Assembly (NCBI RefSeq): GCF_000208745.1 | Contig: NC_030858.1 | Coordinates: forward strand, 8,115,444 to 8,179,443 | DNA length: 64,000 nt | From: Theobroma cacao | Lineage: Eukaryota; Streptophyta; Magnoliopsida; Malvales; Malvaceae | Reading direction: 5' to 3' | The notes under the pieces: model-generated | What the model was told of the DNA's origin: nothing | The model's database searches: none | Seen by the model: the letters and a program-made list of their open reading frames with translations, nothing else | Shown here: one piece after another, positions 1-12,163 of the stretch | Numbering within the stretch: the first letter of the stretch is position 1 | How the letters are laid out: every line of letters begins with the position of its first letter | Position numbers and translations under genes: made by a program

Positions 1-598
1 TTTATTATAATATTTATTTAAAAATTTCTCAATAGTTAATAATTTTTTACTCAAGAATATAATTATAAATGATTAATTTTCATAAAAATTTTGTTAATCT
101 CTTTGTTAGTTTTTTTGCTTTTATTAATATTTTTGGTTAATTATTTCCTTTTTATTATCATTTTATTTTTTTATTCTGGGTTATTTAAGTTTTTTTTAAC
201 ATGTTTGTCAGGTAAACAAGTTGCAATTTTTTTTAAAAGAAATTGTGAGAAATAACCCTCCTCATAAGCCTAATTAAAAAATATCTTTTATTATAATTTT
301 AACTATTTTTAGCCAATGTTTGGCATGACTTTCTCTATTCTGTCATTCAGACAAAAATTTTAAAATTAAATCTTGATTTCTCTCTCTTGCCAAATATTGT
401 CTATCTTGCCATCCATCTCTTTCTCACCATCCCAAAGAGTAGAGATGACATCAAGATATGTGTTTTAGGTTCTTAGATTTATTAGTTTATTCATAGAATC
501 TCAAAATTGATGAGCTAAAATTGATTAGACATCTATAAATTAGAATACTGTATGACTTTGGTAACTTAAATCTGGCTGCGACTAGGCAAATCAATTAG
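1..598. other. AT-rich intergenic DNA, no gene seen
   Basis: Very AT-rich sequence with homopolymer runs and no coding-like open frame, splice-flanked exon or recognisable element. It borders the inverted repeat array that begins near 599. Confidence 0.6.
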
Positions 599-990
599 GC
601 ATTAAATATTGCATTACTGATTTTTAAGTATTGTGAGAATAGTTTTTAGGCATTAGTGATTTAATCATTACGTCTTTAGTTTTTAAATATTACGTGACTG
701 ATTTTTAAGCATTATGTAATTGATTTTTAGGCATTATGTAACTGATTTTTAGACAATGCCTAATTCATACAATACTTAAAAATTTGTCACGCAATGCCTT
801 ACTAACTAGTAATCGTAATGACTTACTAACCAGTCACGCAATGTCTTACTAAATAGTCAAGTAATATCATATCAACCAGTCACACAATACACAAAAATTA
901 CTCGCACAATACCTAAAAATCAATAACGTAATACCTAAAAACTAATCATGCAATGCCCAAAAACTGATTACGCGATGCCTAAAAACTATA
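599..990. repeat. Head-to-head arrays of a 22-bp motif (long imperfect palindrome)
   Basis: The left part (about 599-752) holds degenerate copies of a 22-bp unit close to GCATTATGTAACTGATTTTT plus AG; the cleanest copies are at 687-708, 709-730 and 731-752. The right part (about 776-990) holds copies of the reverse complement, close to CTAAAAATCAGTCACGTAAT plus GC, for example at 776-797, 912-933, 934-955 and 956-977. The two arrays meet near 753-775. A transcript across this region could fold into a long imperfect hairpin. No protein frame runs through it. It may be a foldback-type element or a small inverted satellite; I do not recognise the family. Confidence 0.75.
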
Positions 991-1060
991 AAAACTACTA
1001 AATTTCATTTAATAAAATCAACAACTTCAAATAATACATCAAATTCCATTAACAATATAA

Positions 1061-1230
1061 TCAACGAATATACTTACTTGATGAAGAATGCTCAAAATAC
1101 TTAAAAATTTTTCTTCATATATCAAAAATCACTCCAAAATATTTCAAAATACTCAAAACGCTCAAAGATTTTTTTTCGTATATCAAAACTCATTCTAAAA
1201 TACTCATAATACTTAAAAGTTTTTTTTTCT
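1061..1230. repeat. Degenerate direct repeat, period about 62-65 bp
   Basis: Two to three diverged copies of a unit containing CTCAAAATACTTAAAA, a T-run, then CATATATCAAAA and CATTC or CACTCC. Together with the adjacent 22-bp array it makes the first 1.2 kb repeat-derived. Confidence 0.5.
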
Positions 1231-3716
1231 TGCAATGAATACTTAAAAAATGAATGATCTGGTGAGTAAAGTTTAAAGGATATGAGTCAATTTGATGTAC
1301 AGACCTAAATATATGGGTTGATTTCATTAAAAGTAATTTTGTTCAAAATTAATTTTTTTGACTAAAAATAGTTAAAATTATAAAAGATGCTATTTTCAAC
1401 CATTTTATGTATGAAAGATATTTTTCAAAAAAATCCTTTTTTTTATTGATCAATGGTTGAAAATAAACTTTTTAAATCCAATGGTTCTTATTCGTAACTT
1501 TACATTAACGTTAAACTTACTGAAAAATTTACCCAATCATTAACTTGAAATGACCCGATCTCAAATAATCTATCTAAATCCAATTGATTTGATTATAAAA
1601 AATTAATAATTTAAACTTAAAGTATTTAAATTTAAATAATCTAAATGTCAAATCTGGATCATTCAAATTCAGAATAATCTACAGTTCAACCAAAAAGGAT
1701 CCAAACCTAAAATTAACCCAAATTTCCTTCAACCTGGCGTGATCTGACATAAATCGATCTGATCCGTCAACTGTCACATCAGTTATTGTGCAAAATTTGA
1801 AACGCTTTCATAAAAATTTCTAATCTAAATTTCATAAAAAACAAGGTAAAAAAATATTTCCATTTCCCTTATATGGCCTAACCAACGAAACAAACAAATA
1901 TAGAGGCCATGGCTCGCGAGGTAAGCAACGGACCCTCAAGTAGCAACAAAATGTAAACCCAATTGCAGACCAGACACAACAGGAGACTCAAATCATCATT
2001 CTTTATAGTAGTCGTTGAACTGTTCAAAATTTACAAAGTTTCAAAAGGTCGCAACCCATTACGCGTTGTTCTTGGGGTTTCTTGCACCATCACCCCGTTG
2101 AATTTGGAATGAAGTACGGGATTCTTTTATCTATATTATAATTTGTACAGTTCTGGAATTCGATTGTTTTCATGATAGGAGAAATGATACAGGAAACTGA
2201 AAATGATCCCAAATGGAACTTTGACGGTATTCTTTTTGTTTTGGAGGAAAGCAATGCTCAACGGTCACATTTTCACCTAATGTCCCAAGAATTTGAAACT
2301 GTCTTCGATTTCATCAGCTGCTTAATTTTGTTGTTGGTATGTGACCCCCAAAAAAAAAAAATTTGTTCTTATTTGAAATGAAATTGCAAACAACTATCAA
2401 AGTTAGGAGATGAAACAATATGAATTGCAGATGACCACGCAAAGCATGAATTATTATTCAATAAATGAGTTAAATAATTTTTTTTCTCCTATATGTTTGA
2501 CTCTCAACTTGAATATATTCATGTGATTTTTGAGATGAGCAAAATCCAATAAAATTTCTAACGCACTTTTGCCTAATCCATGATCACCAATACTTGTGCA
2601 ACTGGCACTTGCGTGGGAAGAAGGTAAAAAGTGGCTCATCAAACTTGCTGTTGTTCCATTATTGTGGAAAAGTGCAACAAGAAGTAAGAAGCCGTTACCT
2701 TAACGCTTAGGAAATCCATCCTTTTGCCCCTCTTCTGTCCCAATTACTTGCTTTAATCCACAGTCAAATCACTTTTTCTTTTTATAAAGAGATTGATGTA
2801 TTGTCGTTTTATGCCGACGGTTAGTGAATTTTATTTTATTTTTTTAATTTGTTCAAGTATCCGTGTAAAATCAGTGTGTAACAAATCTGAAAATTCAAGT
2901 AGTCGTAACGGAGGAAAAGAAAAAAAGTTAAACAGAAAAAGATAGGAGGCCTAACTGACTTGTCCCCTGTGTGTTGATACAGGGAGAGGGAAGTACCTTT
3001 ATTGTTGGCACTTCTCACTCATAACTGTAAACAATTATTGTTTCGTATCAGATTCGCTGTAATGGGCCCTTACATTGCCTGCAGTTGTTTTGTAATTTCA
3101 CAATGTTGCAGATTTGATCAATGAATTCTCCATGGCATCCTTGCCGAACTGGGAAAGGGAGGGGACTTTAAAATGTGGGAAGTATTGTGAAACCAGATCC
3201 ATGACCCCAAAGGCACATTCAGAAATAACTTCTGAAAACTAGGAAAAAGACAGATTCAACACCTGTTTCCCATTTGTTTTGTTTTTCAAGACAGGTTAGG
3301 TTAGGAAATAATTGACACAAAAGTTGTCAGATCCATCTGTTTAATTCTTTCTGAATTCGATCAATCTCACCAGAAGATCAAAATGAATGCGCATCTGTCC
3401 TTGTCAATGCATATAGTGCCTCAGATTTGTTATACATGGTTTAGGACATGAAAGAATCGGAAGAAATGTGGAAATTAAATGGTCACTCTTCTCTTTTTTT
3501 TTTTTTTTTTTCAGTTCAATGATACTTGTAAAAGATATATAGAAATGTGGTGGCAGAAATACCCTTTTGAACAACAATAATTTTGTTCGGAACCACAGAG
3601 GTTTGGCTACAGTTGTCTACAATGAATTCAATAGGATATACAGGGATGGAACTGAAAGAATCTTGATCTAAAAAGTGGGGAAAAAAAATTATCAATCTCC
3701 TAACCTTCTATCTGTA
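1231..3716. other. Intergenic region, no confident gene
   Basis: No frame here has the length, splice context or family resemblance needed for a gene call. A short plus-strand frame around 2172-2381 ends at a GT-like site, and a minus-strand frame lies at 2454-2642. Neither opens into neighbouring exons or matches a family I know. The segment just left of 3717 should contain the 3' UTR of the minus-strand small-protein gene. Confidence 0.45.
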
Positions 3717-4049
3717 TCAAACCTCTGACATATTTTCACCATCTGTGCAGCAAAACCCCCTTGATGTCTTTGATTCCATGCTTCTAACGGAAGAGCCACC
3801 AGGAAGAGAAGATTGGGAAGAGAAATGGGAAGTTGCCATGGACAAGGTACAATCACTCCAGGTCTTTTTCTTGGAAAACGATATACTCCTTGTACGAGGA
3901 CAAGCGGAAGAGCAGACACCCTTTAAGTTGTGCAGGGCACAGCTGCAGTTGCGATGATATGGTCTTCGCTTGATCTCAATTTCTTGCATCACTAGGCTTC
4001 CTTCAAGGACACACCGGAGCATCATCTCAGCCGCTGCTCCAGTGGCCAT
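3717..4049 (-). CDS. Small plant Cys-containing protein, unknown function (paralogue 1)
   Basis: A single-exon frame of 110 residues that starts MATGAAAEM and ends TGA at 3717-3719. Residues about 28-40 are RRPYHRNCSCALH, a block shared exactly with the gene at 7712-8056. Similarity continues through an acidic/basic stretch with conserved Cys and a later [RK][RK]xWSxxxLxM motif, and fades in a Ser-rich C-terminus. I see no signal peptide or membrane span. A TATA box lies about 60 bp upstream. The shared start, shared Cys block, same strand and 3.7-kb spacing support a real gene pair from tandem duplication. I do not recognise a function. The Cys/His-rich block could bind metal, but this is only inference. 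Confidence 0.72.
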   Translation of the reverse strand: MATGAAAEMMLRCVLEGSLVMQEIEIKRRPYHRNCSCALHNLKGVCSSACPRTRSISFSKKKTWSDCTLSMATSHFSSQSSLPGGSSVRSMESKTSRGFCCTDGENMSEV

Positions 4050-4105
4050 TCTCTCCTCTCTATCTTCCGCTCTTCGAAATCTCCCTTCTCTTAGTTCCTA
4101 GAGTG

Positions 4106-4114
4106 TTTATATAT
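4106..4114 (-). promoter_or_regulatory. TATA box of small-protein gene 1
   Basis: On the minus strand the sequence reads GTATATATAAACAC, a good plant TATA box about 60 bp upstream of the ATG at 4049. This spacing suits a short 5' UTR of roughly 25-35 nt. Confidence 0.6.
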
Positions 4115-4119
4115 ACAGG

Positions 4120-7100
4120 GTAGGGAAAGTGGGAGAAATTTACTAAAGGGAACTATTGGCAGCTGGTTTCAGTTGTGTTCGATCTTTAATGCGGAGCAGA
4201 GAGAGGGTCTCCTTGGAAACAGGGAAACGAATGGCTTGGCTTAGCTTGGCTTGGCTTGGTTAAAATAGTTGGCAAGGACTTGTTTTTGGAACTTATATTG
4301 CATGAAGCTGGGGTAATTTTCTCATTGATATTTCCGTTGGAGTTAAGACGTCCCTATGACTAGCCGGTTATGAACTGAAAATGAATATTTAACGGTCTTC
4401 TTTTTGTTTGTGAGACATTCGACTCTCTCTATGTATGCAACAAACTATCCAATTTTTAAGTCTTTATGTACTTCAAGGAGGCCTAATGTTCAACCAATTA
4501 TGGTTTTGGTTCTGTTTTTTAACTTTGACTTTCTTCCCATGCCGGCAGAGGTGACCTCTAGCAGTTTCTATTGTTCATTCGTTGTTAAATGCTGCATTGA
4601 GTCTTATCTTCATGCAAATATAAATGGCAACAGGCAAACAAGTGCAACTTCCTTGGGGCCCTTCTGTTTTTGCCTCGAAACAAGTGGATCGCTCTTTGAA
4701 TCAAAAAGCATAAAGAGAGTCAGATGATTAGGCTGGCTGTATCAGGGCCTCATATTGAAAGTTCCAAACCTGAAGCTTTTCATGTTTTCCCTTCCTCTTT
4801 TAGATTCTTGGCATAGGTAATCTGTATATTACATGATTGGGTCTTGATCTATTTGTTCTGACCTTGTGGGCACTGCAACCACTAAGAGATATATATATAT
4901 GTTCTTCTCAACATTTTATTTTTTTCCCTATCTCTTTTCGTGTATATATATATATATATACGTTTCTTCTCAATATAGAGCTGATAATAATCAATAATCT
5001 ATTACTAGTTTGTTAAGGTATTATTATACTATATTACTTGAATTCGGGATGAGTGTCAACATTGAATATGTATCTAACACGATAAATTTAATTTTTTTTC
5101 CTGTTTTTTCATACAGTTAAAGAGTCATATTTATATATTCATAATAGTTGAGTATATGTTGAACATGAATTAAAAAAATAAAAAGTTAGAGCAATATAAA
5201 ATAGCTATTATATTTTGTGACTATACTCAAATTCAGTGGAATTTACCAAATTGGTGCACGAATTCGATCTCCAACTGGGCCGTGATGGAATGATGAACTT
5301 TTCCTTTATTTATATTTATTTTTGTGCATTAAGCTTCATGGAAGGAGCCAGTGAGCTGTAGTTGAACAATCAATTATAGCGTGGCAGCTAGTTGGGAAAG
5401 GAGTCCCATTGACAGCTGGGTTTTGAGAAGAATCATCATAAGCACATGCTGGGTTTAGTTGAATTGTAAGACTTTTAGTCAACTTTTATGGGTCGGCTAC
5501 CAACCCAGCTAAGCAAATGCCTTTTGCATTTCTGAACCCATTTTTGGCATTGATGTTCAGAGCACGTCTAAGTCCATTCCTAGCTCCCAACTCCCACCTT
5601 CTCAACCTCTTTTCTCTAAGGTTGCGGCCAATTAGTCTTAACTTTTCATAACCCAAGGACATTTCAAGAAAAACTTTTACAATTTTAAAAATAAATAAAT
5701 AAATATATTAATATGGATGCAAAATGTTAAATTTTAATTTTTTTAGTAGCATATATTATTATATATCTTTTACTTACATACTTTGGGTCGCTCAACTTTT
5801 TGTATTCTTGCTATTTTTTAATATTCTCAACTTTTTTTCCTTTAGAAATAGGTTAAATGTTCACTTTAAAATCTACTTTTTTATTTAATTTTTATTTCAT
5901 GATACAATCCATCAATTCATTCAAATTAAGATATTTGATTTTATCCATTTAAAAAATGATGATGAAAATTAGCAAATTACCATTAATTGAATTAAGGGAT
6001 ATAAATATATATATATATATATATATATCTATTAAGAATTACTTTCGAATAACAATGGTTAGTATGATTGAATGTATATGGTAACTTTGTTATCAATTTT
6101 CTTTAGATAGTTAAATTCAAAAGATTATTTTTAATTTTGAACAAAATAATAAATTGAATCTTGAAATGAGCATTTACATTAAAAAGAGGTTAAGTCATCA
6201 GTTGATCAGTTTAACTTGTCAATCAACCAATCAAGGAAATACCAAAATATATTGTTACAATACTATCTTTTTGCTTGATTTATAAAATTGCTTAAAAACA
6301 AAATTTCGAAATTAACATAAAATACTTTTGAAAAACTAATTATTAAATTTCATTTTCTTGGAACCCCAAAAAATGTGACTTTTCTTTTTTGGTTAATGGA
6401 ATAGTGACATTGCTCTTGACCAAGACGAACTCTGAATTCTAGCCGAAAATGGGAAAAGGAAGAACAGTGTACTTTGTATTTGGACCAAGGCCCAACGTGT
6501 GCTCTGCATTTATGCTGCACATGCTGTCTATGATCTATCACAATGTAACCAAATAGAGAAACTTTTGAAAGTGGGTCATCTGCCTCTTTGTCTCTAATGC
6601 CGTATTGAACCACTCACTCACTCAGCCATGTGCCCCCACTTTGCATAGCCAGCTTCACCTCCATTTTCATCTTTGACGTTTCTTCAAACCGTGAAACGAA
6701 AGGGCATCTTTTATATGCATTTCGGTCGGTTTTTCCATTATTTAATTGGATAAAGGTAAATTGAGGAACCCCACTAAGATTTATTTTAGTACCCTTTTAA
6801 CTTATCTTCAATTTAAAACATAATGCACACAGAGTTAAGTAGTCAAGGCAAGGGATGCATCGAACTAATCAGCCGACCATATATGACCAGCAAGATTATA
6901 AACTTGGATGAGCCTAAACCCCAAAAGACAGATTAAGTTACATTCCCAAGACCCCTTTAATTTTTTATATTTCCATTTATCTGTTTTTAATTCTTTGTCA
7001 TACTAATCTTGATCTGATCTTCACATCACATTCTAGTAAATGTTGTTGAGAGATACCTTACAGAAAACAGCAGAAAGAAGACGAATGGTAATTAAAATTT

Positions 7101-7711
7101 GGAGACGTACAGTTTCAGTAAGCAGAGTTTAGATACTTCAGGAAGTTTCCCTAAGAGATATACGCCCTCTTGCTTTTTTATGCAATTCCGTGATCAACTT
7201 GCATAACTCGAAAGCCAAAAACGTGTTATAGAAATACTGCCCACTCGGAATCAGGTTCCACGTTTCTTGGCTTTGGGTTTTTATCAACAAAAAGGAAAAA
7301 CATTTTAAATAAAGAAATTCAACTTTTGAGATGGTTGATCGCTTAACATGTTATCAGTATTGCAGGTTTCGACCTGGAATTCTGCAAATCTCATCCATGA
7401 ATCAAATCTGTTTAGTGTAAATGAGAAGAAGATTGAAAAAACCATGGCAAGATGATTTGACAATCTGTTTAGTGTATACTCTAATATACACAGATGAAAG
7501 GATATTATATATGAACAAACTTTTCACCTCCAAGTACAGTACAGAGCAGCCAATTTGATTAGGCCATGATGGATTTGCAAGGCCAGTTAATCAAATTCCA
7601 ATCAACAAGTAACAAAAATTGCCTTGCCTCACCCTATGATCTGTACTTATTCTAAAACCAGAACATCAGAAAAGGCCAAAATTTATTCATTTCCCTTTCA
7701 TATTCATTTTT
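4120..7711. other. Intergenic DNA with simple repeats
   Basis: No gene recognised. It contains AT dinucleotide runs near 4942-4960 and 6006-6028, a short repeat of GCTTGGCTTG near 4230-4258, and the MITE-like segment listed at 5851-6190. The part next to 7712 should include the 3' UTR of small-protein gene 2. Confidence 0.5.
5851..6190. mobile_element. MITE-like segment with diverged terminal inverted repeats
   Basis: The left end (GGTTAAATGTTCACTTTAAA and onward) is similar to the reverse complement of the right end, which reads roughly TAAATGCTCATTTCAAGATT. Similarity extends for about 35-40 bp. The core is AT-rich and non-coding and includes an AT run. Target duplication is not clear, so the borders are approximate. 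Confidence 0.35.
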
Positions 7712-8056
7712 TCACACCTTAGCCGGTGCCGGATTATCTTCCTCCTCTTCTTCTTTATATGATACCAATCGATGCTTCCCAGCCCCGTGAACCCCGGAAA
7801 AAGCCGGTGAAGAAGAGGGAGAAGAATGACAAGAAGCTGCTGCCATGGCCAAGCATCCCTCACTCCATGCTCTCCTTATTGGATAAGATACGTTCTTGCA
7901 TTTAGGGAATGCATGGGGACAATTCCCACGTGACTTGTCGTGGAGGGCACAGCTGCAGTTCCGGTGGTACGGCCGGCGCTCGATGCCGATGTCGCAGCCG
8001 GCGATGCACCCTTCGTAGAGCGACCGGAAAAGTCCATCAGCAGCTCCTGTGGCCAT
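7712..8056 (-). CDS. Small plant Cys-containing protein, unknown function (paralogue 2)
   Basis: A single-exon frame of 114 residues that starts MATGAADGLF and ends TGA at 7712-7714. It shares the MATGAA start and the RRPYHRNCSCALH block (about residues 27-39) with the gene at 3717-4049. It has further Cys at the GNC, PKC and EGC positions, then a Ser/Pro-rich tail with a run of five Glu (about 103-107). No transmembrane segment or secretion signal is evident. Base composition is GC-richer than the surroundings, as expected for a coding exon. A TATA box lies about 110 bp upstream. This is an uncharacterised plant-type protein; the conserved Cys/His pattern could bind metal, but nothing in the sequence proves that. 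Confidence 0.77.
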   Translation of the reverse strand: MATGAADGLFRSLYEGCIAGCDIGIERRPYHRNCSCALHDKSRGNCPHAFPKCKNVSYPIRRAWSEGCLAMAAASCHSSPSSSPAFSGVHGAGKHRLVSYKEEEEEDNPAPAKV

Positions 8057-8165
8057 GTTCCTTAATTAGCTAGCACAACCACAACCTCTTTTGCTTCTGG
8101 CAATGTGCGTAACCTTTCAATGTCATGGAACAACGGTGGCATTTAATAGAAAGTGGTTATGGTGG

Positions 8166-8172
8166 TTATATA
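8166..8172 (-). promoter_or_regulatory. TATA box of small-protein gene 2
   Basis: The minus strand reads CCCTATATAACCACC about 110 bp upstream of the ATG at 8056, the right place and orientation for a core promoter. Confidence 0.55.
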
Positions 8173-8179
8173 GGGCGAA

Positions 8180-10152
8180 AAGACAGAGGCCTAATTTGTT
8201 GGCGAGAGGTATATGCGGCAATGGCGTGGGCCATCAGTGTTGTGGGAGCCGTGTCTTGAGGGTCGGTCCATAGACTTTGCATATTTCCATGTTAGTCTTT
8301 TGGCCTCATTAATTTGTGTTGCGAGGAAAGACAAGCAAAAATTTAGGAGAGAAAATTGCAGAATTGGGGAATTTACCGACAAGAAACTTCTTAGGTTGCC
8401 TCAAAATGCAGGCTTACTATATTGACTAAAATTTAGTAACTCAAGTGTTTGGCATGATTCTATACGCTATTTCCATTGTTCAGTATATATATATAGCTCT
8501 TGTTAATTACTTCTCGGTTAGTCCTAGGATATTGATAAGATTTTTAGGGGATAAACCAAGAGAGCTTTGAAAGATTAATGTTAGGTCGTCGGAATGGGGA
8601 CATTAGTTTTGGCAGGAATTAATTGGACTGCTTCCTAGGCATCATTTCTAGCTAGGTCTTGGTGTAAACATGTGTATATTCATCTATTGATGCGGGTAAA
8701 CCAACTGTTTTCAGGTTATGCTAGTGTTGATAGTGCTCCAAACCTCTAAGCTGTTATGAAATTAAGATCTAACCATTTTATGTGTTCATTAATATAAGGC
8801 CATTGGATGGTTAATGAGTTATAAATATAACATCAAACCATTTTTTGATCATATATTTGTCGGTATGATCATATATATTGTAAGAAGTTTTGCACATGTT
8901 TGTGATGTCAATATTCAAATTTTCGATTTGAAAATTTTGGGTTCAAATTGTAAGAGGAGAGGATGGATATTTATGGTATTGGAGAGCCATAGTCCAATAA
9001 TATTTAATTACATGTATAATTTAAAAAAAAAAACTAACATATCCACATAAGAATTTATAAATTTCAACATAGATTTGTGTTTGAATTCATTTTCAAGAGT
9101 TTATGGGATGAAAAATTGAAATCTTCTTTCTTCAACTATGAAGCTATAAAGATATATATATATCTCCTATTAGGATAACTTCATCATAACTCATACCTAA
9201 CTAAGCTGGCTAAATTATAATGACAGCTAAACAAGATATAGAGGCGACCTATATGATATTGATGCTTCTATAAGTAAGATTTATTTTTATTCTGACATAT
9301 TGACATATTCGAAGGGCATACTATTATTCTGCAAAAACCTGACCAGAAATAAGTAGTTAAGCTGTAGTACTGGACTTTAATTAATTCTAGAACAATAATG
9401 GAGTAAAAGGTGAAACATTGCCATGTTTAATTATATCAGCCAGATTCATCTGCCGAACCTCCTGGAAGGAGTAGCACTGCAGATAATACATTCTTATTGG
9501 TGTATTTTTGGTTTGGGCTTGAGAGACATGGTCAACTTACTTGAACAGATAAGTATGAGGTTACTTGTCATGGAGATAAATGGAAATGTTGGTATCTTCA
9601 AAATCAAGCTGAAAGATATGGTGAATAATCAAGAGAAAATCTGCACAAGTTCCATATGCATGGCAACTGGCAAGTATATATATTTATCTCCTGTGTGCAT
9701 TCCTGCATGCTTACAATATTTCATACCTACTTCACCAGCAAGAGAATGCTTGATGATTTTAGAAATTAAGACAAGCTATAAATATATATGTGTGTGTGTG
9801 TGTGTGTGTGAGCTTTAGCCTAGATTATATCTATCAACTTTCCTGACTTTGTAGTTTGTATCCCACAAAAAACAAAAGGATTTCCCATTTCTTGGGATTT
9901 AAATGACATCCAATTTATTAACATATAAATTATGGTTTAATAAAAAATAAGGGATATAAGATGAATTTGAGAATGTTTAATGAGAAAAGAAAGGACAATC
10001 TTCTTAATTAGAAGGAGTAGCAATCATTAATTCAAGTTTGCATTGTTTTTGTAGATACTATGTGGTTAATTATCTATAAGTATATTTCCTTATTGATAAA
10101 AAGAAACTAAATTTGACTAACTGCTCTTTGCAAGGCATGCTATGTGTGGAAT
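8180..10152. other. Intergenic DNA, no gene; TG microsatellite
   Basis: Apart from the proximal promoter of small-protein gene 2, I see no gene. A (TG)n run lies at about 9788-9810. The 131-codon open frame at 9423-9818 runs into this microsatellite and resembles no family, so I treat it as chance. Confidence 0.5.
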
Positions 10153-11526
10153 TAGAGGTGTGCAAATTTAAATTGAACTGAATTGGAGTTTGTTTTTTTT
10201 TATTCCGTTAGTTCGGTATTCAATTATTTTAGTTAATTAAATTTGGTTAGAACGATTTAATCGATTCCATTTTTTGTTTAAAATTTTTTCAACTGAATTA
10301 ACCGAAATGAGTAACACTTAGCATGCTTGGTTTACTGGAAAGAATAGAATAGTCATTCAAAGGGAATAGAATAGAGGAAGAATAGTTATTATGTAAATTG
10401 GTTCATGAGAATGGAATAGAATAGAAATTGCTATTATTATTTATTTCATTATTTGGTTGGTAAGAATAATTTTCAGAATGGTTAAGGAATAATGGGTAAA
10501 TGATAAAAATACCCTTTATTAAAATTTAAAGATTTTTTAATTAAAAAACAAAAAAAACTATGATGAGAAATAAATACTCTTTATTAAAATTAAAGAATTT
10601 ATTTTGTTAAAAGATAAAAATATTTTGAGCAATAAAATCAAAATAACTTTTACTATAATTAAATAATATTTTAACCAAAATACAAACATATTTTTATTTT
10701 AATTTAATAATATTTTGTATGAGAAGATAATTAAACCTTTTATTATAATTAAATAATATTTAATATTAAAAGATAAAATATATTCTTCATTAAATTTAAA
10801 TAATACTAAATAATATTCTTTATTACATTTATTATATTCAAATAATAATATTAAGTAATATGCTTTATAATATTTATTATAGTGAAATAATATTAATATA
10901 TTAAATAATATTTAAAGATTTTCATTTCCCTTTTTTTGAAAATGAAGTAAAAAATTTTGTGTCTTTTGTGCTTTAGAGAGAGAAGAAGTGAGGAAGAGAG
11001 AGAAAAAAATAGGTTTAGTATTTTTTATGAGATAATTATTTAAATTGTAAAAGAGTATATTTATCTAATCAATTTCGTTTCTTATTTTCAACAATTTGAA
11101 AAAGCTATTATCAAGGAGATTTTAGTAATAGCTATTCAAGCTTCTCTTGAAATGATTATTCTGAAGAATAGTTATTCCATTGAACCAAATACAATTTTAT
11201 TTCAAAAATGAGAATAGGGAAGGAATGACTATTCTATTCTCCCAACCAAACATGTCCTTACAGAAGATAAGTCAGCCTTGAGATTATTCAATTAAAAAAT
11301 AAAACAAAATAAAATCTCAACAATTAAAAAAATAAAGAAAATCTCAATATGAGATCTTGTAAAAAAAATCACAATTGAAACGAACTAACTGAAATATTCA
11401 GAGTTTAATTTTCGATTATTATAATTACTTTGGTTCAATTTTAATTTTTTTAGAGAAGGCGTTCGATTTTTTCAATTTAAAAATTTTTAAAACCCATTTC
11501 ATCAAATTAACTGTTTGCGCACCCGG
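10153..11526. mobile_element. MITE-like element disrupted by a nested element
   Basis: The left end GAGGTGTGCAAATTTAAATT and the reverse complement of the right end (CTCCGGGTGCGCAAACAGTT) share a GGTGNGCAAA core typical of a common plant MITE terminus. Inner parts on both sides repeat AACTGAATT and TCGATT-type words. Without the inserted element at 10321-11257 the host element would be about 430 bp. Target duplication was not resolved. Confidence 0.4.
10321..11257. mobile_element. Non-autonomous PIF/Harbinger (Tourist-like) element with TTA target duplication
   Basis: The left terminus GCATGCTTGGTTTACTGGAA matches the reverse complement of the right terminus, GGACATGTTTGGTTGGGAGA. Both continue into GAATAGAATAGTCATTC, giving terminal inverted repeats of about 40 bp. 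TTA stands directly outside both ends (10318-10320 and 11258-11260), the usual PIF/Harbinger target duplication. The 937-bp element is AT-rich with no transposase frame, so it would depend on an enzyme made elsewhere. It sits inside an older MITE-like sequence. Confidence 0.75.
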
Positions 11527-12163
11527 AGTGTGGATACCATTTCAAACAAACAAAAATCCACGCTACCCAGCCCTTATACCAAGAGGAAAGTGCATGTTGA
11601 AATTTGAACTGACTTAAAAGAAGCCCAATTGAATACCTTTCTAGGCCACATAGAATTTCCATGTTGTGGGCTGAGCTGAATAACCCTGGTCCAATTAATT
11701 TTTTTCTTATGTTATAAAATTGTAATAAACAGTAGTTTGATTGTGAATGTCAGGAATTTTCTTAGAGGTCATGTTTTAATTTTATTAGATCATATTATAA
11801 GAATTTCATTTTAATGTGTTATTTTGATCTAAATATATTATTTTTATTTCTTTTTAAAAAAATAAAAATTTTGGATCCCAAATCTAAGGCTTGACTTTGG
11901 TGAAGTGGTAATCCATTCACTAAATTAAAGGTGACTGTCTCATGTTGTGTTAGTTCTTGTTATATTAACAATTCATAGGTTTAACTGAACATATTATTTC
12001 ATATAATATCAAAATTGTGATCCTTTTAATTAATTATGTTGGAATGCTCAAAATATATAATGACCCAATTATAACCTTATAAAATAAAATATATTAATTC
12101 AAGTCCCTACCTCTACTACATCACTTTAAACAAACTACTCTTATAATAAATAACTAATGTCAT
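11527..12163. other. Intergenic DNA before the long duplication
   Basis: AT-rich sequence without a gene or clear element. The last about 60 bp (TCTACTACATCAC onward) could be the true left edge of the repeat listed next. Confidence 0.45.

Noticed and set aside
599..990. CRISPR-like spaced repeats
   Set aside because: The units are adjacent and degenerate, change orientation, and lie in a plant nuclear genome with no unique spacers.
2172..2381. 69-codon plus frame with nearby splice-like sites
   Set aside because: No neighbouring exon continues it, no domain is recognisable, and it ends in a poly-A-rich stretch.
2454..2642. Minus frame of 62 codons with a protein-like sequence
   Set aside because: Short and isolated, with no family I can name and no supporting exon. 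It could be a pseudogene scrap, but I cannot support that.
3745..3957. Plus-strand frame overlapping the first small-protein gene
   Set aside because: It is the antisense shadow of the conserved minus-strand gene at 3717-4049.
9423..9818. 131-codon plus frame
   Set aside because: It ends in a TG microsatellite, has no similarity to known families, and its codon use looks random.
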